The position numbers and the translations under genes were made by a program. DNA of 64,000 bases. It comes from Sphingomonas melonis. GTDB lineage: Bacteria; Pseudomonadota; Alphaproteobacteria; Sphingomonadales; Sphingomonadaceae. Where the stretch lies: contig NZ_JACCBY010000003.1 in NCBI RefSeq assembly GCF_013409985.1, positions 186,001 through 250,000 of the forward strand, written 5' to 3'. The notes under the pieces are model-generated. The model saw only the letters and a program-made list of their open reading frames with translations. It was not told the origin of the DNA and made no database searches. This document shows positions 48,813 to 57,514 of this stretch, piece by piece. Each line of letters opens with the position of its first letter. Position 1 is the stretch's first letter.

Positions 48813-51575
48813 TCAGGCGCCGAAGGTGCGCTGCCACCAGCCGCGGCGCGGCGTCTCGCCGCCGTCCGGCGCGGCATCCGCGGCGGCGTCCGGGGGCGTC
48901 GGCTCGGCGTCGTCGGTTGCCGGCTCGGCGGTCGGCGCGGTCGGGGCAGGCGCCTCGACCGTTTCGGCGGGCGCGGCGTCAGCGGTCGCCGCCTTGCGGG
49001 TGCGACGGCGCTTCGGCTTCTCCTCGGCGACCGGCGCTTCGGCGGGAGCCTCGGGAGCCTCAGGCGCTACGACCTCAGGCATCGCCTCGGCATCCGCCTT
49101 CTTCTTGCGGGTGCGCTTGGGCTTGGCGGCGGGTTCCTCCGCTGCCGGCGCGGCGACCGGTTCCGGGGCCGCGGGCGCGGGGGCGACCTCGGCTGCCACC
49201 TCGGCCGCCGGAGCAGCGGCGCGGGCGCGCGGACGGCGACGCGTCTTCGGCGCTTCGACCGGCGGCTCGTCCTCGACCGTGACCGGCTCGGGAGCGTTGA
49301 GGCCGGTGATCACCGGCGCGGCATCGCCCGCCTCGACGATCGGCTCGAGATCGGCCGGGGGCGGCAGATCGTCGTCCGCGGTCTCGGCTGCGGCGGCCTC
49401 GGCACCGTCCTCGGTCGAGGCCAGATCGGCGCCATTCTCCTGGCGGCGACCACCACGGCGACCGCGACGGCCACGGCGACGACGGCCTTCGCCCTCGGGG
49501 CGCTCGCCGGTCTCGCCGTTCGGTGCCTCGCTGTCGACCTCGTCGGCGACGGTGTCGCTCTCGACGCCCTCATCGGCGTCCGCCTCGACGCGGGTCTCGT
49601 CCTGCGTGCCCTCACCATTTTCGTCCTTGCGACCGCGCCGGCCGCGACGGCGACGACGGCGGCCACGACCGCGGCCTTCGCCCTCGTCCTCGCCGCGCTC
49701 CTCGCGCTCGGGACGGCGACCGCCTTCGCGACGGGGTTCTTCCTCCGCCTCGACGATCTCCTCCTCTTCCTCTTCCTCGATCTCCTCGGGGACGTCGTCA
49801 TAATCCTCTTCGACGAGCGCCTCGATCTTCGGCGCATAAGCAGGCGGCGGGCCGGAGGCCTCGACCGACATGCGCGCGCCCTCTTCCTCGCGATCGGGGA
49901 TGATCTCGACCTGCACGCCGTAGCGATCCTCGATCTCGGCGATATCGGCGCGCTTGCGGTTGAGGACGTAGATCGTCGCTTCCTGGCTGGCGCGCAGCGT
50001 CAGCAGCGAGCCGCGGCCGCGGGCGGCCTCTTCCTCGATCAGGCGCAGCGCCGACAGGCCCGCCGACGAGGCGGTGCGGACGAGGCCGGTGCCCTCGCAA
50101 TGCGGGCAGGGGCGCGTCGACGCCTCCAGCACGCCGGTGCGCAGCCGCTGGCGGCTCATTTCCATCAGGCCGAAGGACGAGATGCGGCCGACCTGGATGC
50201 GGGCGCGATCGTCCTTGAGCGCTTCCTTCATCGCCTTCTCGACTTTGCGGACGTTGGAATTGTTGTCCATGTCGATGAAGTCGATGACGACGAGCCCGGC
50301 CATGTCGCGCAGGCGGAGCTGACGCGCGATCTCCTGCGCCGCTTCGAGGTTGGTCGCGGTGGCGGTCTGCTCGATATTGTGCTCGCGCGTCGAGCGGCCG
50401 GAGTTGATGTCGATCGACACCAGCGCCTCGGTCGGGTTGATGACGAGATAGCCGCCCGACTTCAGCTGCACGACCGGATGGTACATCGCGGCGAGCTGGT
50501 CCTCGACATGCGCGCGCTGGAACAGCGGCACGGCGTCGGCATATTGCCGGACGCGGCGTGCGTGGCTGGGCATCAGCAGCTTCATGAAGTCTTTCGCCTG
50601 GCGGAAGCCGTCCTCGCCCTCGACGATGACCTCGTCGATATCCTTGTTGTAGATATCGCGGATCGCGCGCTTGATCAGGTCGCTGTCGCCATAGACGAGC
50701 GCCGGCGCCGCCGAGCTCAGCGTCGCCTCGCGGATGCCGTCCCACAGCCGGGCGAGATAGTCGAAGTCGCGCTTGATCTCGACCTTGGTGCGCTGGAGGC
50801 CCGCGGTGCGGACGATGCAGCCCATCGACGGCGGCAACTGCATGTCGGCCATGATCGACTTCAGGCGCTTGCGATCCGACGCGTTGCTGATCTTGCGGCT
50901 GATGCCGCCGCCATGCGACGTGTTGGGCATCAGCACGCAATAGCGGCCGGCGAGCGACAGATAGGTGGTCAGCGCCGCACCCTTGTTGCCGCGCTCTTCC
51001 TTGACGACCTGGACCAGCAGCACCTGGCGGCGGCGGATCACGTCCTGGATCTTGTAGCGGCGGCGCAGGTTCATGCGGCGCTGGCGCAGCGCCTCGACCT
51101 CCTCGTCGTTCGCGCTGCGCGGCTTCTTCGACGTGCCCTCGGCCGCGCCGTCGCCCTCGTCATGCTCGCCGTCGTCGTGATGGTCGGCATCGTCGAAATC
51201 GTCGTGGTCGTCGTCGCCGTGATCGTCACCCTCGTGATCGTCGTCGTCGCCGTCATGTTCGGCGCGCAGCGCGGCTTCCTCGGCGGCATGCTCCGCCTCT
51301 TCGCGCAGCAGCGCGTCGCGATCCTCCTTGGGGATCTGGTAGTAATCGGGATGGATTTCGCTGAACGCGAGGAAGCCGTGGCGATTGCCGCCGTAATCGA
51401 CGAACGCCGCCTGCAGCGACGGTTCGACGCGGGTCACCTTGGCGAGATAGATATTGCCCTTGAGCTGCTTGCGCTCGGCACTCTCGAAATCGAATTCCTC
51501 GATCCGGTTATTCTTGACGACGGCGACGCGGGTTTCTTCCCGGTGGCGTGCGTCGATCAGCATACGCGTGGTCAT
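48813..51575 (-). CDS. rne: Ribonuclease E
   Basis: 920-residue endoribonuclease, core of the RNA degradosome. N-terminal S1 domain (about 36-80, continuing after an insert at 106-143 made almost entirely of D, H, E and G), 5'-sensor and DNase-I-like catalytic domain with D389 (VSIDINSGR) and D432 (VIDFIDM), 43 residues apart as in E. coli, and the zinc link C490-PH-C493. From about 575 the C-terminal half is low-complexity: acidic runs, arginine-rich RGRRGRR blocks and Ala/Pro/Glu repeats, ending in RRGWWQRTFGA. ATG at 51575. Divergent from the amidase gene. Confidence 0.95.
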   Translation of the reverse strand: MTTRMLIDARHREETRVAVVKNNRIEEFDFESAERKQLKGNIYLAKVTRVEPSLQAAFVDYGGNRHGFLAFSEIHPDYYQIPKEDRDALLREEAEHAAEEAALRAEHDGDDDDHEGDDHGDDDHDDFDDADHHDDGEHDEGDGAAEGTSKKPRSANDEEVEALRQRRMNLRRRYKIQDVIRRRQVLLVQVVKEERGNKGAALTTYLSLAGRYCVLMPNTSHGGGISRKISNASDRKRLKSIMADMQLPPSMGCIVRTAGLQRTKVEIKRDFDYLARLWDGIREATLSSAAPALVYGDSDLIKRAIRDIYNKDIDEVIVEGEDGFRQAKDFMKLLMPSHARRVRQYADAVPLFQRAHVEDQLAAMYHPVVQLKSGGYLVINPTEALVSIDINSGRSTREHNIEQTATATNLEAAQEIARQLRLRDMAGLVVIDFIDMDNNSNVRKVEKAMKEALKDDRARIQVGRISSFGLMEMSRQRLRTGVLEASTRPCPHCEGTGLVRTASSAGLSALRLIEEEAARGRGSLLTLRASQEATIYVLNRKRADIAEIEDRYGVQVEIIPDREEEGARMSVEASGPPPAYAPKIEALVEEDYDDVPEEIEEEEEEEIVEAEEEPRREGGRRPEREERGEDEGEGRGRGRRRRRRGRRGRKDENGEGTQDETRVEADADEGVESDTVADEVDSEAPNGETGERPEGEGRRRRGRRGRRGGRRQENGADLASTEDGAEAAAAETADDDLPPPADLEPIVEAGDAAPVITGLNAPEPVTVEDEPPVEAPKTRRRPRARAAAPAAEVAAEVAPAPAAPEPVAAPAAEEPAAKPKRTRKKKADAEAMPEVVAPEAPEAPAEAPVAEEKPKRRRTRKAATADAAPAETVEAPAPTAPTAEPATDDAEPTPPDAAADAAPDGGETPRRGWWQRTFGA

Positions 51576-52051
51576 TGAATGGTCTCCGCGCGCGTGGCGC
51601 TCCTGCGGCCGATCCCGGACGGGATGGGGCGGAGGGCGCGCATGCGCGTTGATAGATGGCGCCGGGCGGACCGGCGCGAAGTGGTGGAAATGCGTCTGCT
51701 CGCCGCGCACGTCGGGGGGCACGGCCCTCCCACACGCTCGCCACGCCGCCGGCCGGAGCCGGGCGGTGTCGAGCGTTGGATAAGTGCGTCATGCGAGCGT
51801 CAACCTGGTTAAAACCGCGCCAGGACGGCGTGGGGTACCGATGCATCGCTTGCACGAATGAAGCGCGACGCACGGGTGCAGTCCGTTGGTAGCATTGCGC
51901 TTCTCGTATCGCAACTGGCACGAATTTGCCGGATCGGCGGCCAAAGCATGCCGAATCATGCATTAACCGTGTCGCGAAACCCGCCGTTGGCACCCGCCCG
52001 CTATCGCCGCCGTTCAGGCGATGGCCAGAGACCATCGTCCAAGGGATAGTC
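51576..52051. other. 476-base divergent region between rne and the amidase gene
   Basis: No supportable coding sequence. In E. coli the long rne leader mediates autoregulation. A long leader could exist here, since the closest promoter-like hexamers for rne that I can see (TTGACG around 51809, reading leftward) lie over 200 bases from its start. GC-rich palindromes such as GCGCGCATGCGCG lie near 51637-51649. The amidase ATG at 52052 has AAGGGA upstream. Confidence 0.4.
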
Positions 52052-53296
52052 ATGGCTTTTCGCTGGACCGGCGCCCTTGCGGCGCGGCAAGGTCGCCCGA
52101 TGTTCGCGATCCTTGCCCTGATCCTCGGCTGGTGCACGAGCGTGCCGGCCCATGCCGCAACGGCGATCCGCAGCATCGTGGTCGATCGCGGCCGCATCAT
52201 CGTGCGCTTCGACGGACCGGTGATCGAGGCGACCGCCACCGTCCTGCGCGGCAGCCGGCAGATCGCGCTCGACGTCGCCCAGGCGCTGCCCGGCGTCCGT
52301 GCCGTCACCGACGGGCCGGTCAGCGGGGTGCGACAGGTGCGAAGGGGCGATGGCACGCGCGTGCTGTTCGATCTCGCCCGGCCGGCGGTGATCGGCGACG
52401 GAGGCTTCGACGCGGATGGCGATCTGACGCTGGCGATCGAGCCCGCGACCGCGGGGCGCTTTGCCGCGGCGGCTGCGGCGGAGCCGATGCGGTTCTTCGC
52501 CGTCGATCTCGCGCAATGGACCGCACGGCCGACGTACAAGGTCTCGGTTCCCGTGCCGCCGCCGGCGCGGCGCGTGGCGCTGCCGCGCGTGCGGGGCGAC
52601 GACACCCGGCCGTTGGTGGTGATCGACGCGGGCCATGGCGGCGTCGATCCGGGTGCGATCAATCCGGTGACCGGGTTGCGCGAGAAGGACGTGACGTTGC
52701 GCATCGCCCGCGCGATCCGCGATGCGTTGCTGGCGAGCGGACGGGTGCGGGTGGCGCTGACCCGCGACGACGACCGCTTCCTGGTGCTGCGCGAGCGCTA
52801 CGGGATCGCGCGGCGGCTGAAGGCGAGCCTGTTCATCTCGGTCCATTGCGACAGCGTCGGCAGCGGCGATGCGAGCGGCGCCTCGGTCTACACCCTGTCG
52901 GAGGTCGCCTCGGACAAGGAAGCGGCGCGGCTGGCGCTGCGCGAGAACAAGGCGGACGTGATCGCCGGCGTCAACCTCGGCAATGCCGGGCGGGACGTGT
53001 CGTCGATCCTGATCGACCTGACGCAACGCGAGACGATGAACAGCTCGGCGAGTTTCGCGCGGCTGCTCGGGCGCGAGGCGAAGCCGCGTATTCCGACCAA
53101 GCCGGTGTTCCACCGCATGGCGTCGCTGATGGTGCTGAAGGCGCCGGATATGCCGTCGATCCTGTTCGAGACCGGCTATATCTCCAATCCCGTCGATGCG
53201 GCGTTCCTCGACAGCGACGAGGGGCGCGACCGCATCGCGCAAAGCGTGACCAGGGCGGTCGAGGTGCATTTCGCGCGGCAGCTGGCGGGCCGCTGA
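52052..53296 (+). CDS. N-acetylmuramoyl-L-alanine amidase (AmiC type)
   Basis: 414 residues. Signal sequence (about 17-36, ending AHA-A), an AMIN-like beta domain (about 37-150), and an Amidase_3 zinc domain: ligand His in VVIDAGHGGVDPG, Glu in GLREKDVTL, His in LFISVHCDS and catalytic Glu in SILFETGYISN. It cleaves the amide between muramic acid and the stem peptide during daughter-cell separation. A helix before the second His may be the autoinhibitory segment of septal amidases. Convergent with the YpfJ-like gene. Confidence 0.92.
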   Translation: MAFRWTGALAARQGRPMFAILALILGWCTSVPAHAATAIRSIVVDRGRIIVRFDGPVIEATATVLRGSRQIALDVAQALPGVRAVTDGPVSGVRQVRRGDGTRVLFDLARPAVIGDGGFDADGDLTLAIEPATAGRFAAAAAAEPMRFFAVDLAQWTARPTYKVSVPVPPPARRVALPRVRGDDTRPLVVIDAGHGGVDPGAINPVTGLREKDVTLRIARAIRDALLASGRVRVALTRDDDRFLVLRERYGIARRLKASLFISVHCDSVGSGDASGASVYTLSEVASDKEAARLALRENKADVIAGVNLGNAGRDVSSILIDLTQRETMNSSASFARLLGREAKPRIPTKPVFHRMASLMVLKAPDMPSILFETGYISNPVDAAFLDSDEGRDRIAQSVTRAVEVHFARQLAGR

Positions 53297-53297
53297 T

Positions 53298-53319
53298 CCC
53301 CTCCCGTGCGGGGAGGGGA
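53298..53319. terminator. Family D palindrome between convergent amidase and protease genes
   Basis: CCCCTCCCGTGCGGGGAGGGG, eight perfect pairs, two bases after the amidase stop and eight before the end of the opposite gene. No T-run. It is the same sequence as the repeat at 48691-48714. Confidence 0.6.
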
Positions 53320-53326
53320 CGGAAGG

Positions 53327-54244
53327 TCAGATCGCGCCCGAGAAGGTGTCGCACTGGGCGGGGTCGCCGGTCTGGATGCCGCGCTGGAGCCAGTGCATGC
53401 GCTGTGCCGACGTGCCGTGGGTGAAGCTGTCGGGGACGACGCGGCCGGTCGATTCCTTCTGGAGCGTGTCGTCACCGATCGCCTGTGCGGCGGTCAGCCC
53501 CTCTTCGAGATCGCCCGGCTCCATGCGGCTGCGATTCTGCGCAGCCCAGACGCCAGCATAGCAGTCCGCCTGGAGTTCGAGCCGGACGGAGGCGGCATTG
53601 CCTTCGGTCTCGCTGCCGCTGCGCTGGACGCGCTGCACCTGGTCCGAGGTGCCGAGCAAATTCTGGATGTGATGGCCGAACTCATGCGCGATCACATAAT
53701 CCTGCGCGAAATCGCCCTTGGCGCCGAAGCGGTTGGCGAGTTCATCGAAGAAGCTGGTGTCGAGATAGATGCGCTGATCGGTCGGGCAGTAGAAGGGGCC
53801 CATCGCCGACTGCGCGGCGCCGCAGCCCGACTGGCCGTTCTGCGAGAAGAAGCGCAGGCCGGGCGCGGTGAAACGCTGGCCGCTTTGCGCGAACAAGGCC
53901 GTCCACGTCTTCTGCGCCGAACTGAACGCGTCGCATGCCGCCTTCTTGGCGGGATCGGATGTGCAGATCGCCGTGGCCGAGCCGCCTTCGGCAGGGGCAC
54001 TGCGGGTCACCTGCGTGCCGCTGCCGCCGCCACCGCCGCCGACAAGGCTGCCGAGATTGCCCAGTCCGCCGAACACCGCCATCAGCAGCAGGACGACGAC
54101 AATGCCGCCGCAGCCGAAACGGCTGCCGATCAGTGGCAGCAGGCCGAACAGCAGGCCCCCGCCGCCGCCGCCGCCACCGAAGCCGCCGCCGCGGTTCCCC
54201 TGATCGCCGACGTCAATATTGGGATCGAAATCGTCGAGGCGCAT
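53327..54244 (-). CDS. YpfJ-type zinc metalloprotease
   Basis: 305 residues. A glycine-rich start (RGGGFGGGGGGGG) is followed by one membrane helix (about 30-60), a second Gly-rich stretch and the periplasmic catalytic domain with HEFGHH and, further on, SVRLELQADCYAGVWA supplying the third ligand. The domain contains PTDQRIYLDTSFF, typical of the neutral zinc metallopeptidase/YpfJ family. Substrates are unknown. Confidence 0.92.
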   Translation of the reverse strand: MRLDDFDPNIDVGDQGNRGGGFGGGGGGGGLLFGLLPLIGSRFGCGGIVVVLLLMAVFGGLGNLGSLVGGGGGGSGTQVTRSAPAEGGSATAICTSDPAKKAACDAFSSAQKTWTALFAQSGQRFTAPGLRFFSQNGQSGCGAAQSAMGPFYCPTDQRIYLDTSFFDELANRFGAKGDFAQDYVIAHEFGHHIQNLLGTSDQVQRVQRSGSETEGNAASVRLELQADCYAGVWAAQNRSRMEPGDLEEGLTAAQAIGDDTLQKESTGRVVPDSFTHGTSAQRMHWLQRGIQTGDPAQCDTFSGAI

Positions 54245-54348
54245 GCAAGGCTCCGTTTAGCTTGCGTTACGAATGCCCGAACCCCGCCCCCGGTTGCAAC
54301 AGCGCGCACATCGACGCAGACGGGAGGCGTAGCAGGAGAGCACGTGCC

Positions 54349-55134
54349 ATGTTCCTCAAGGGCAAGACCGCGATCGTCACCGGGTCCACGTCGGGCATCG
54401 GCCTGGCCTATGCGCGGGCGTTCGCGGCGGAGGGCGCGGCGCTGGTCATCAATGGCTTCGGCGATGCGGGCGCGATCGAGGCGATCCGCGCCGAACTCGC
54501 CGCGACCAGCGGCGCGGCGGCCTTGTACGACCCCGCCGACATGACCAAGCCCGAGCAGATCACCGCGCTGGTCGAGCGGACGGTGCGCGAGACGGGGAGC
54601 GTCGATATCGCGGTCAACAATGCCGGCATCCAGCATGTCGCGCCGATCGAGGATTTTCCCGACGAGAAGATGGAGGCGATCGTGCGGATCAACCTGCTGT
54701 CGGCCTGGTATCTCGCCAAGGCGGTGGTGCCGCATATGAAGGCGAGGGGCTGGGGGCGGATCATCTCGACCGCCTCGGCGCACAGCCTCGTCGCCAGCCC
54801 CAACAAATCGGCCTATGTCATGGCCAAGCACGGGCTGGTCGGGCTGACCAAGACGGTCGCGCTGGAGACGGCGCAGCATGGCGTCACGGTCAATTGCATC
54901 TCGCCGGGCTATGTCTGGACGCCGCTGGTCGAGGCGCAGATCCCCGATACGATGAGGGCGCGCGGATTGACCCGCGAGCAGGTGATGAACGACGTGCTGC
55001 TCGCCGCACAGCCGACCAAGGCATTCGTCACGCCCGAACAGGTGGCGGCGCTGGCGCTGTTCCTGTGCCGCGACGAGGCCAAGGCGATCACCGGCGCCAA
55101 TCTGTCGGTCGACGGCGGGTGGACCGCGGCATGA
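54349..55134 (+). CDS. bdhA: 3-hydroxybutyrate dehydrogenase
   Basis: 261-residue NAD-dependent short-chain dehydrogenase converting 3-hydroxybutyrate to acetoacetate. GSTSGIG cofactor motif near residues 11-17, NNAG, and a Ser-Tyr-Lys triad in SAHSLVASPNKSAYVMAKHG. The segment ISPGYVWTPLVEAQIPD is typical of PHB-pathway enzymes rather than generic reductases. ATG at 54349. The stop overlaps the DUF4893 start by ATGA. It could act after the PHB depolymerase coded at 18263. Confidence 0.92.
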   Translation: MFLKGKTAIVTGSTSGIGLAYARAFAAEGAALVINGFGDAGAIEAIRAELAATSGAAALYDPADMTKPEQITALVERTVRETGSVDIAVNNAGIQHVAPIEDFPDEKMEAIVRINLLSAWYLAKAVVPHMKARGWGRIISTASAHSLVASPNKSAYVMAKHGLVGLTKTVALETAQHGVTVNCISPGYVWTPLVEAQIPDTMRARGLTREQVMNDVLLAAQPTKAFVTPEQVAALALFLCRDEAKAITGANLSVDGGWTAA

Positions 55135-55745
55135 AGGCGGCACGATTCCTCGTGGTGACGCTCGCCGGCGCGATGCTCGCCACCGCCGCCGTGCGCGCGC
55201 AGGATTCGGGTGACAGCGACTGGCGCAAGGTCGCGACACGGCAGGATCGCGAGCGGCTGCGTGGCTGGCGCAATGCCTGGGTGCAGGCGCTCACCAAGGT
55301 GCGCGCGACGCCCGAGGGCCGCGAGCGGCTGGCGAGCGACCCGGTGCTGTTCGATCCCGACCGGGTGATCGAGGGCGCGGCGCTGTTGCCGGGTGCCTAT
55401 CGGTGCCGCGTGCACCGGCTCGGCGGGATCGGACCGGGGTCCAAGCCGCTGCTGAGCGGCGGCTGGACCAGCTGCCGGGTCAGCGAGACGGGGATCGTCC
55501 GCCACCTCGTCACCGATGGCGACCAGCGGGCGAGCGGCAATCTGTTCGACAGCACCGATTCGCGCACCATCTTCCTCGGTACGCTGGCGCTCGGCGACGA
55601 GGATCGGCCGATGCGCTATGGCCGCGATCGGCAGCGGGACATGGCCGGGCTGGTCGAGCGGATCGGTGCGGCACGCTGGCGGCTGGTGCTGCCGTTCCCC
55701 GGCTTCCATTCGACTCTGGACGTGATGGAGATCGTGCAGGGCTAG
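55131..55745 (+). CDS. DUF4893-domain secreted protein
   Basis: 204 residues with a signal peptide (ending VRA-Q, about residue 22) and a DUF4893-type domain containing LLPGAYRCRVHRLGG and WTSCRVSETGIVRHL. Function unknown; the family is found mainly in sphingomonads. Translationally coupled to bdhA. The stop codon is at the left edge of a repeat element. Confidence 0.8.
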   Translation: MKAARFLVVTLAGAMLATAAVRAQDSGDSDWRKVATRQDRERLRGWRNAWVQALTKVRATPEGRERLASDPVLFDPDRVIEGAALLPGAYRCRVHRLGGIGPGSKPLLSGGWTSCRVSETGIVRHLVTDGDQRASGNLFDSTDSRTIFLGTLALGDEDRPMRYGRDRQRDMAGLVERIGAARWRLVLPFPGFHSTLDVMEIVQG

Positions 55746-55966
55746 GGTGAGATCGACGTTCGATCCAATCCCTCTCCCGCCGGGGGAGGGCTATCGCCTA
55801 TCGCCGCAATGATGTGGTTCGGTCGGCATCCTCTTCTTGTCCGTCACCCCGGACGTGTTCCGGGGTCTACCCTGCGGCGAGGAGAAAGGTTTGATGGGAC
55901 ACCGTTCCCTTGTGGCCCGCTGGACCCCGGAACACGTCCGGGGCGACGGGGTGATTAGGCCGGATC
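55746..55966. repeat. Nested inverted-repeat element, copy B5 (right end lost)
   Basis: Left flank as in B1/B2 (GAGGGCTATCGCCTAT, TGATGTGGTTCGGTCGGCAT); core arms from 55841 to 55950 are perfect inverted repeats with the copy-specific centre GACGTG/CACGTC, and the central segment is in the B1 orientation. The right flank decays after GACGGGGTGATTAGG. It starts right after the DUF4893 stop. In the gap 55746-56241 the rest holds a family C palindrome and nothing else I can identify. Confidence 0.82.
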
Positions 55967-56089
55967 GACAGCCAGCCTCATTCCTCCGAATCTTGTATGT
56001 CGAACCAACCTGGGTGGGGTCGACCTTCGATCACATTTCTCTCCTTGGCGGATTTGCGACGGACGGGGAGATACAACGGGGGATGTCGC

Positions 56090-56144
56090 TTACCTCCCCC
56101 TCCGTCATGCCTTCGGCATGCCACCTCCCCCTGGCGGGGGAGGA
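56090..56144. repeat. Palindromic intergenic repeat, family C
   Basis: TTACCTCCCCCTCCG, a hairpin GCATGCCTTCGGCATGC-like centre (ATGCCTTCGGCAT) and CCTCCCCCTGGCGGGGGAGG. Relative of the copy at 7631-7728. Confidence 0.72.
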
Positions 56145-56241
56145 ATGTCGCTGGGATACGGAATGTCGATGCCGCCTGACGGGCTTACTCTCGCTGCGTG
56201 CGGAGCATCCGCCCTTCGGACCCCGGCCCCTAGAGAAATGA

Positions 56242-56919
56242 TTACTGCGCGGGGATCGGCTGGACGGTCGCCGTCGGTGCCGGGGGCGTGACTGCCGGCA
56301 CCGTGCCGGTCGCCGCGACGGTCACCGGCACGGCCGCGAGCGGCGGCAGCGAGGCGAGATAGGCCTTGCCGTGCATGCGGATGATCGTGACCCGATCGGG
56401 ATTGGCCGCCGCCACCGCCTGCAGATACGAGCGCGGCTTCTTCATCAGCTTGGGATAGTCGAGGTTGGTGAGCCCGGCGATCCGCGCGGCTTCCTTGACG
56501 AAGTGGATGCAGTTGCGGTCGTTGAGATTGTAGCGGCCGTCGCCCGTCTTCTCATCCCAGGCGGCGATCAGCGCCAGCATTTGCGCATATTGCGCGTCGC
56601 TCAGCACCACCGAGAACTGCGCGTCGCTGCCGCCGATGTAGAAGGGCTTGGAGATGTCGAGCCGCCCCGCGACGCTGCCCATCAGCAGCGCCGGCGAGAT
56701 CGATTTGGCGGTGAACCCGTAATTGACGTCGACCGGCGGGCCACCGGCGTCCTGCACGCCGCGGAGCGTGAAGAAGGTGTGCGGGAAGCTGTTGCCGAGC
56801 TCGTGGCTCCAGAAGGTGATCGTCACCGCCGCCCAGGCCGGTGCCGATCCGAAGAGCGTGCCGAGCAGCAGGAACAGCGCGAGGAGCGGGCGGAGCAGGG
56901 ACCGGTGCATGATCTTCAT
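56242..56919 (-). CDS. Secreted papain-fold-like hypothetical protein
   Basis: 225 residues with a signal peptide ending AWA-A (about residue 30) and a Pro/Ala/Thr-rich tail. The domain places a His early (LGNSFPHTFF) and a Cys late (LNDRNCIHFVKEAA), the reverse of the usual papain order and like permuted NlpC/P60-type proteins, where NC...H-F near a helix marks the nucleophile. Catalysis on cell wall or peptides is possible but not proven. ATG at 56919. Confidence 0.6.
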   Translation of the reverse strand: MKIMHRSLLRPLLALFLLLGTLFGSAPAWAAVTITFWSHELGNSFPHTFFTLRGVQDAGGPPVDVNYGFTAKSISPALLMGSVAGRLDISKPFYIGGSDAQFSVVLSDAQYAQMLALIAAWDEKTGDGRYNLNDRNCIHFVKEAARIAGLTNLDYPKLMKKPRSYLQAVAAANPDRVTIIRMHGKAYLASLPPLAAVPVTVAATGTVPAVTPPAPTATVQPIPAQ

Positions 56920-57009
56920 AATAGACGGAAAAATAGCCCGCGCGCATTACGATTATCCTACTGAAATCAAGTCGATGACAGCTGCGGTGGCGTCGCCTAA
57001 GACGTTCGC

Positions 57010-57447
57010 GTGACGTCGCTCCGCCGCCTGTTGCTGGATCATCGTGCGCTCGCCCTGTGGCTGGCGGCGCTGGCGCTTGCGGTGCGGCTGCTCGTGCCGG
57101 CGGGTTTCATGGTCGGCACCATCGACGGGCGGCCGGTGCTGCAACTGTGCGACGGCTTCGGCCCGGTCGCCGCAACGGCGATGGCGATGGCGCATGGTGA
57201 CGCTCATCACGTGCGCGGCAGCCATCACGAGCGGGACGGCCACCGCGAGTCCGATCATCCGGCTGCCGACATGCCCTGTCCCTATGCCGGGCTGGCGCAG
57301 GTCGCGACGACGCCGGTCGATCCCGCCTTGCTCGTGCTGGCGATCGCCTTCGTCATGGCGCTCGGCGTGCGGGCGGCGCCGCGGCCGGCGCTGCGCGACC
57401 GCGCCTATCTGCGGCCCCCGATGCGCGGACCGCCACGCCACTCCTGA
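57010..57447 (+). CDS. DUF2946-like protein with histidine-rich loop
   Basis: 145 residues. A hydrophobic N-terminal segment (14-34), a His-rich central segment (HGDAHHVRGSHHERDGHRE, about 62-80) with a CPY motif, and a second hydrophobic helix. DUF2946 proteins are often encoded next to TonB receptors, and the histidines suggest metal (copper or iron) binding. Start GTG at 57010, right after AT-rich DNA that likely holds the promoter. First gene of an apparent three-gene operon. Confidence 0.75.
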   Translation: MTSLRRLLLDHRALALWLAALALAVRLLVPAGFMVGTIDGRPVLQLCDGFGPVAATAMAMAHGDAHHVRGSHHERDGHRESDHPAADMPCPYAGLAQVATTPVDPALLVLAIAFVMALGVRAAPRPALRDRAYLRPPMRGPPRHS

Positions 57448-57514
57448 TCCATCCACAACGACACTGACGGTGCGGCCCGGGAGAGGGCACGCGCCAGGAT
57501 CGGGAATTGCCTGC

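Noticed and set aside
56920..57009. AT-rich divergent region examined for a Fur box.
   Set aside because: Segments such as GATTATCCTACTGAAATC do not match the 19-base Fur consensus or an alphaproteobacterial variant closely enough.
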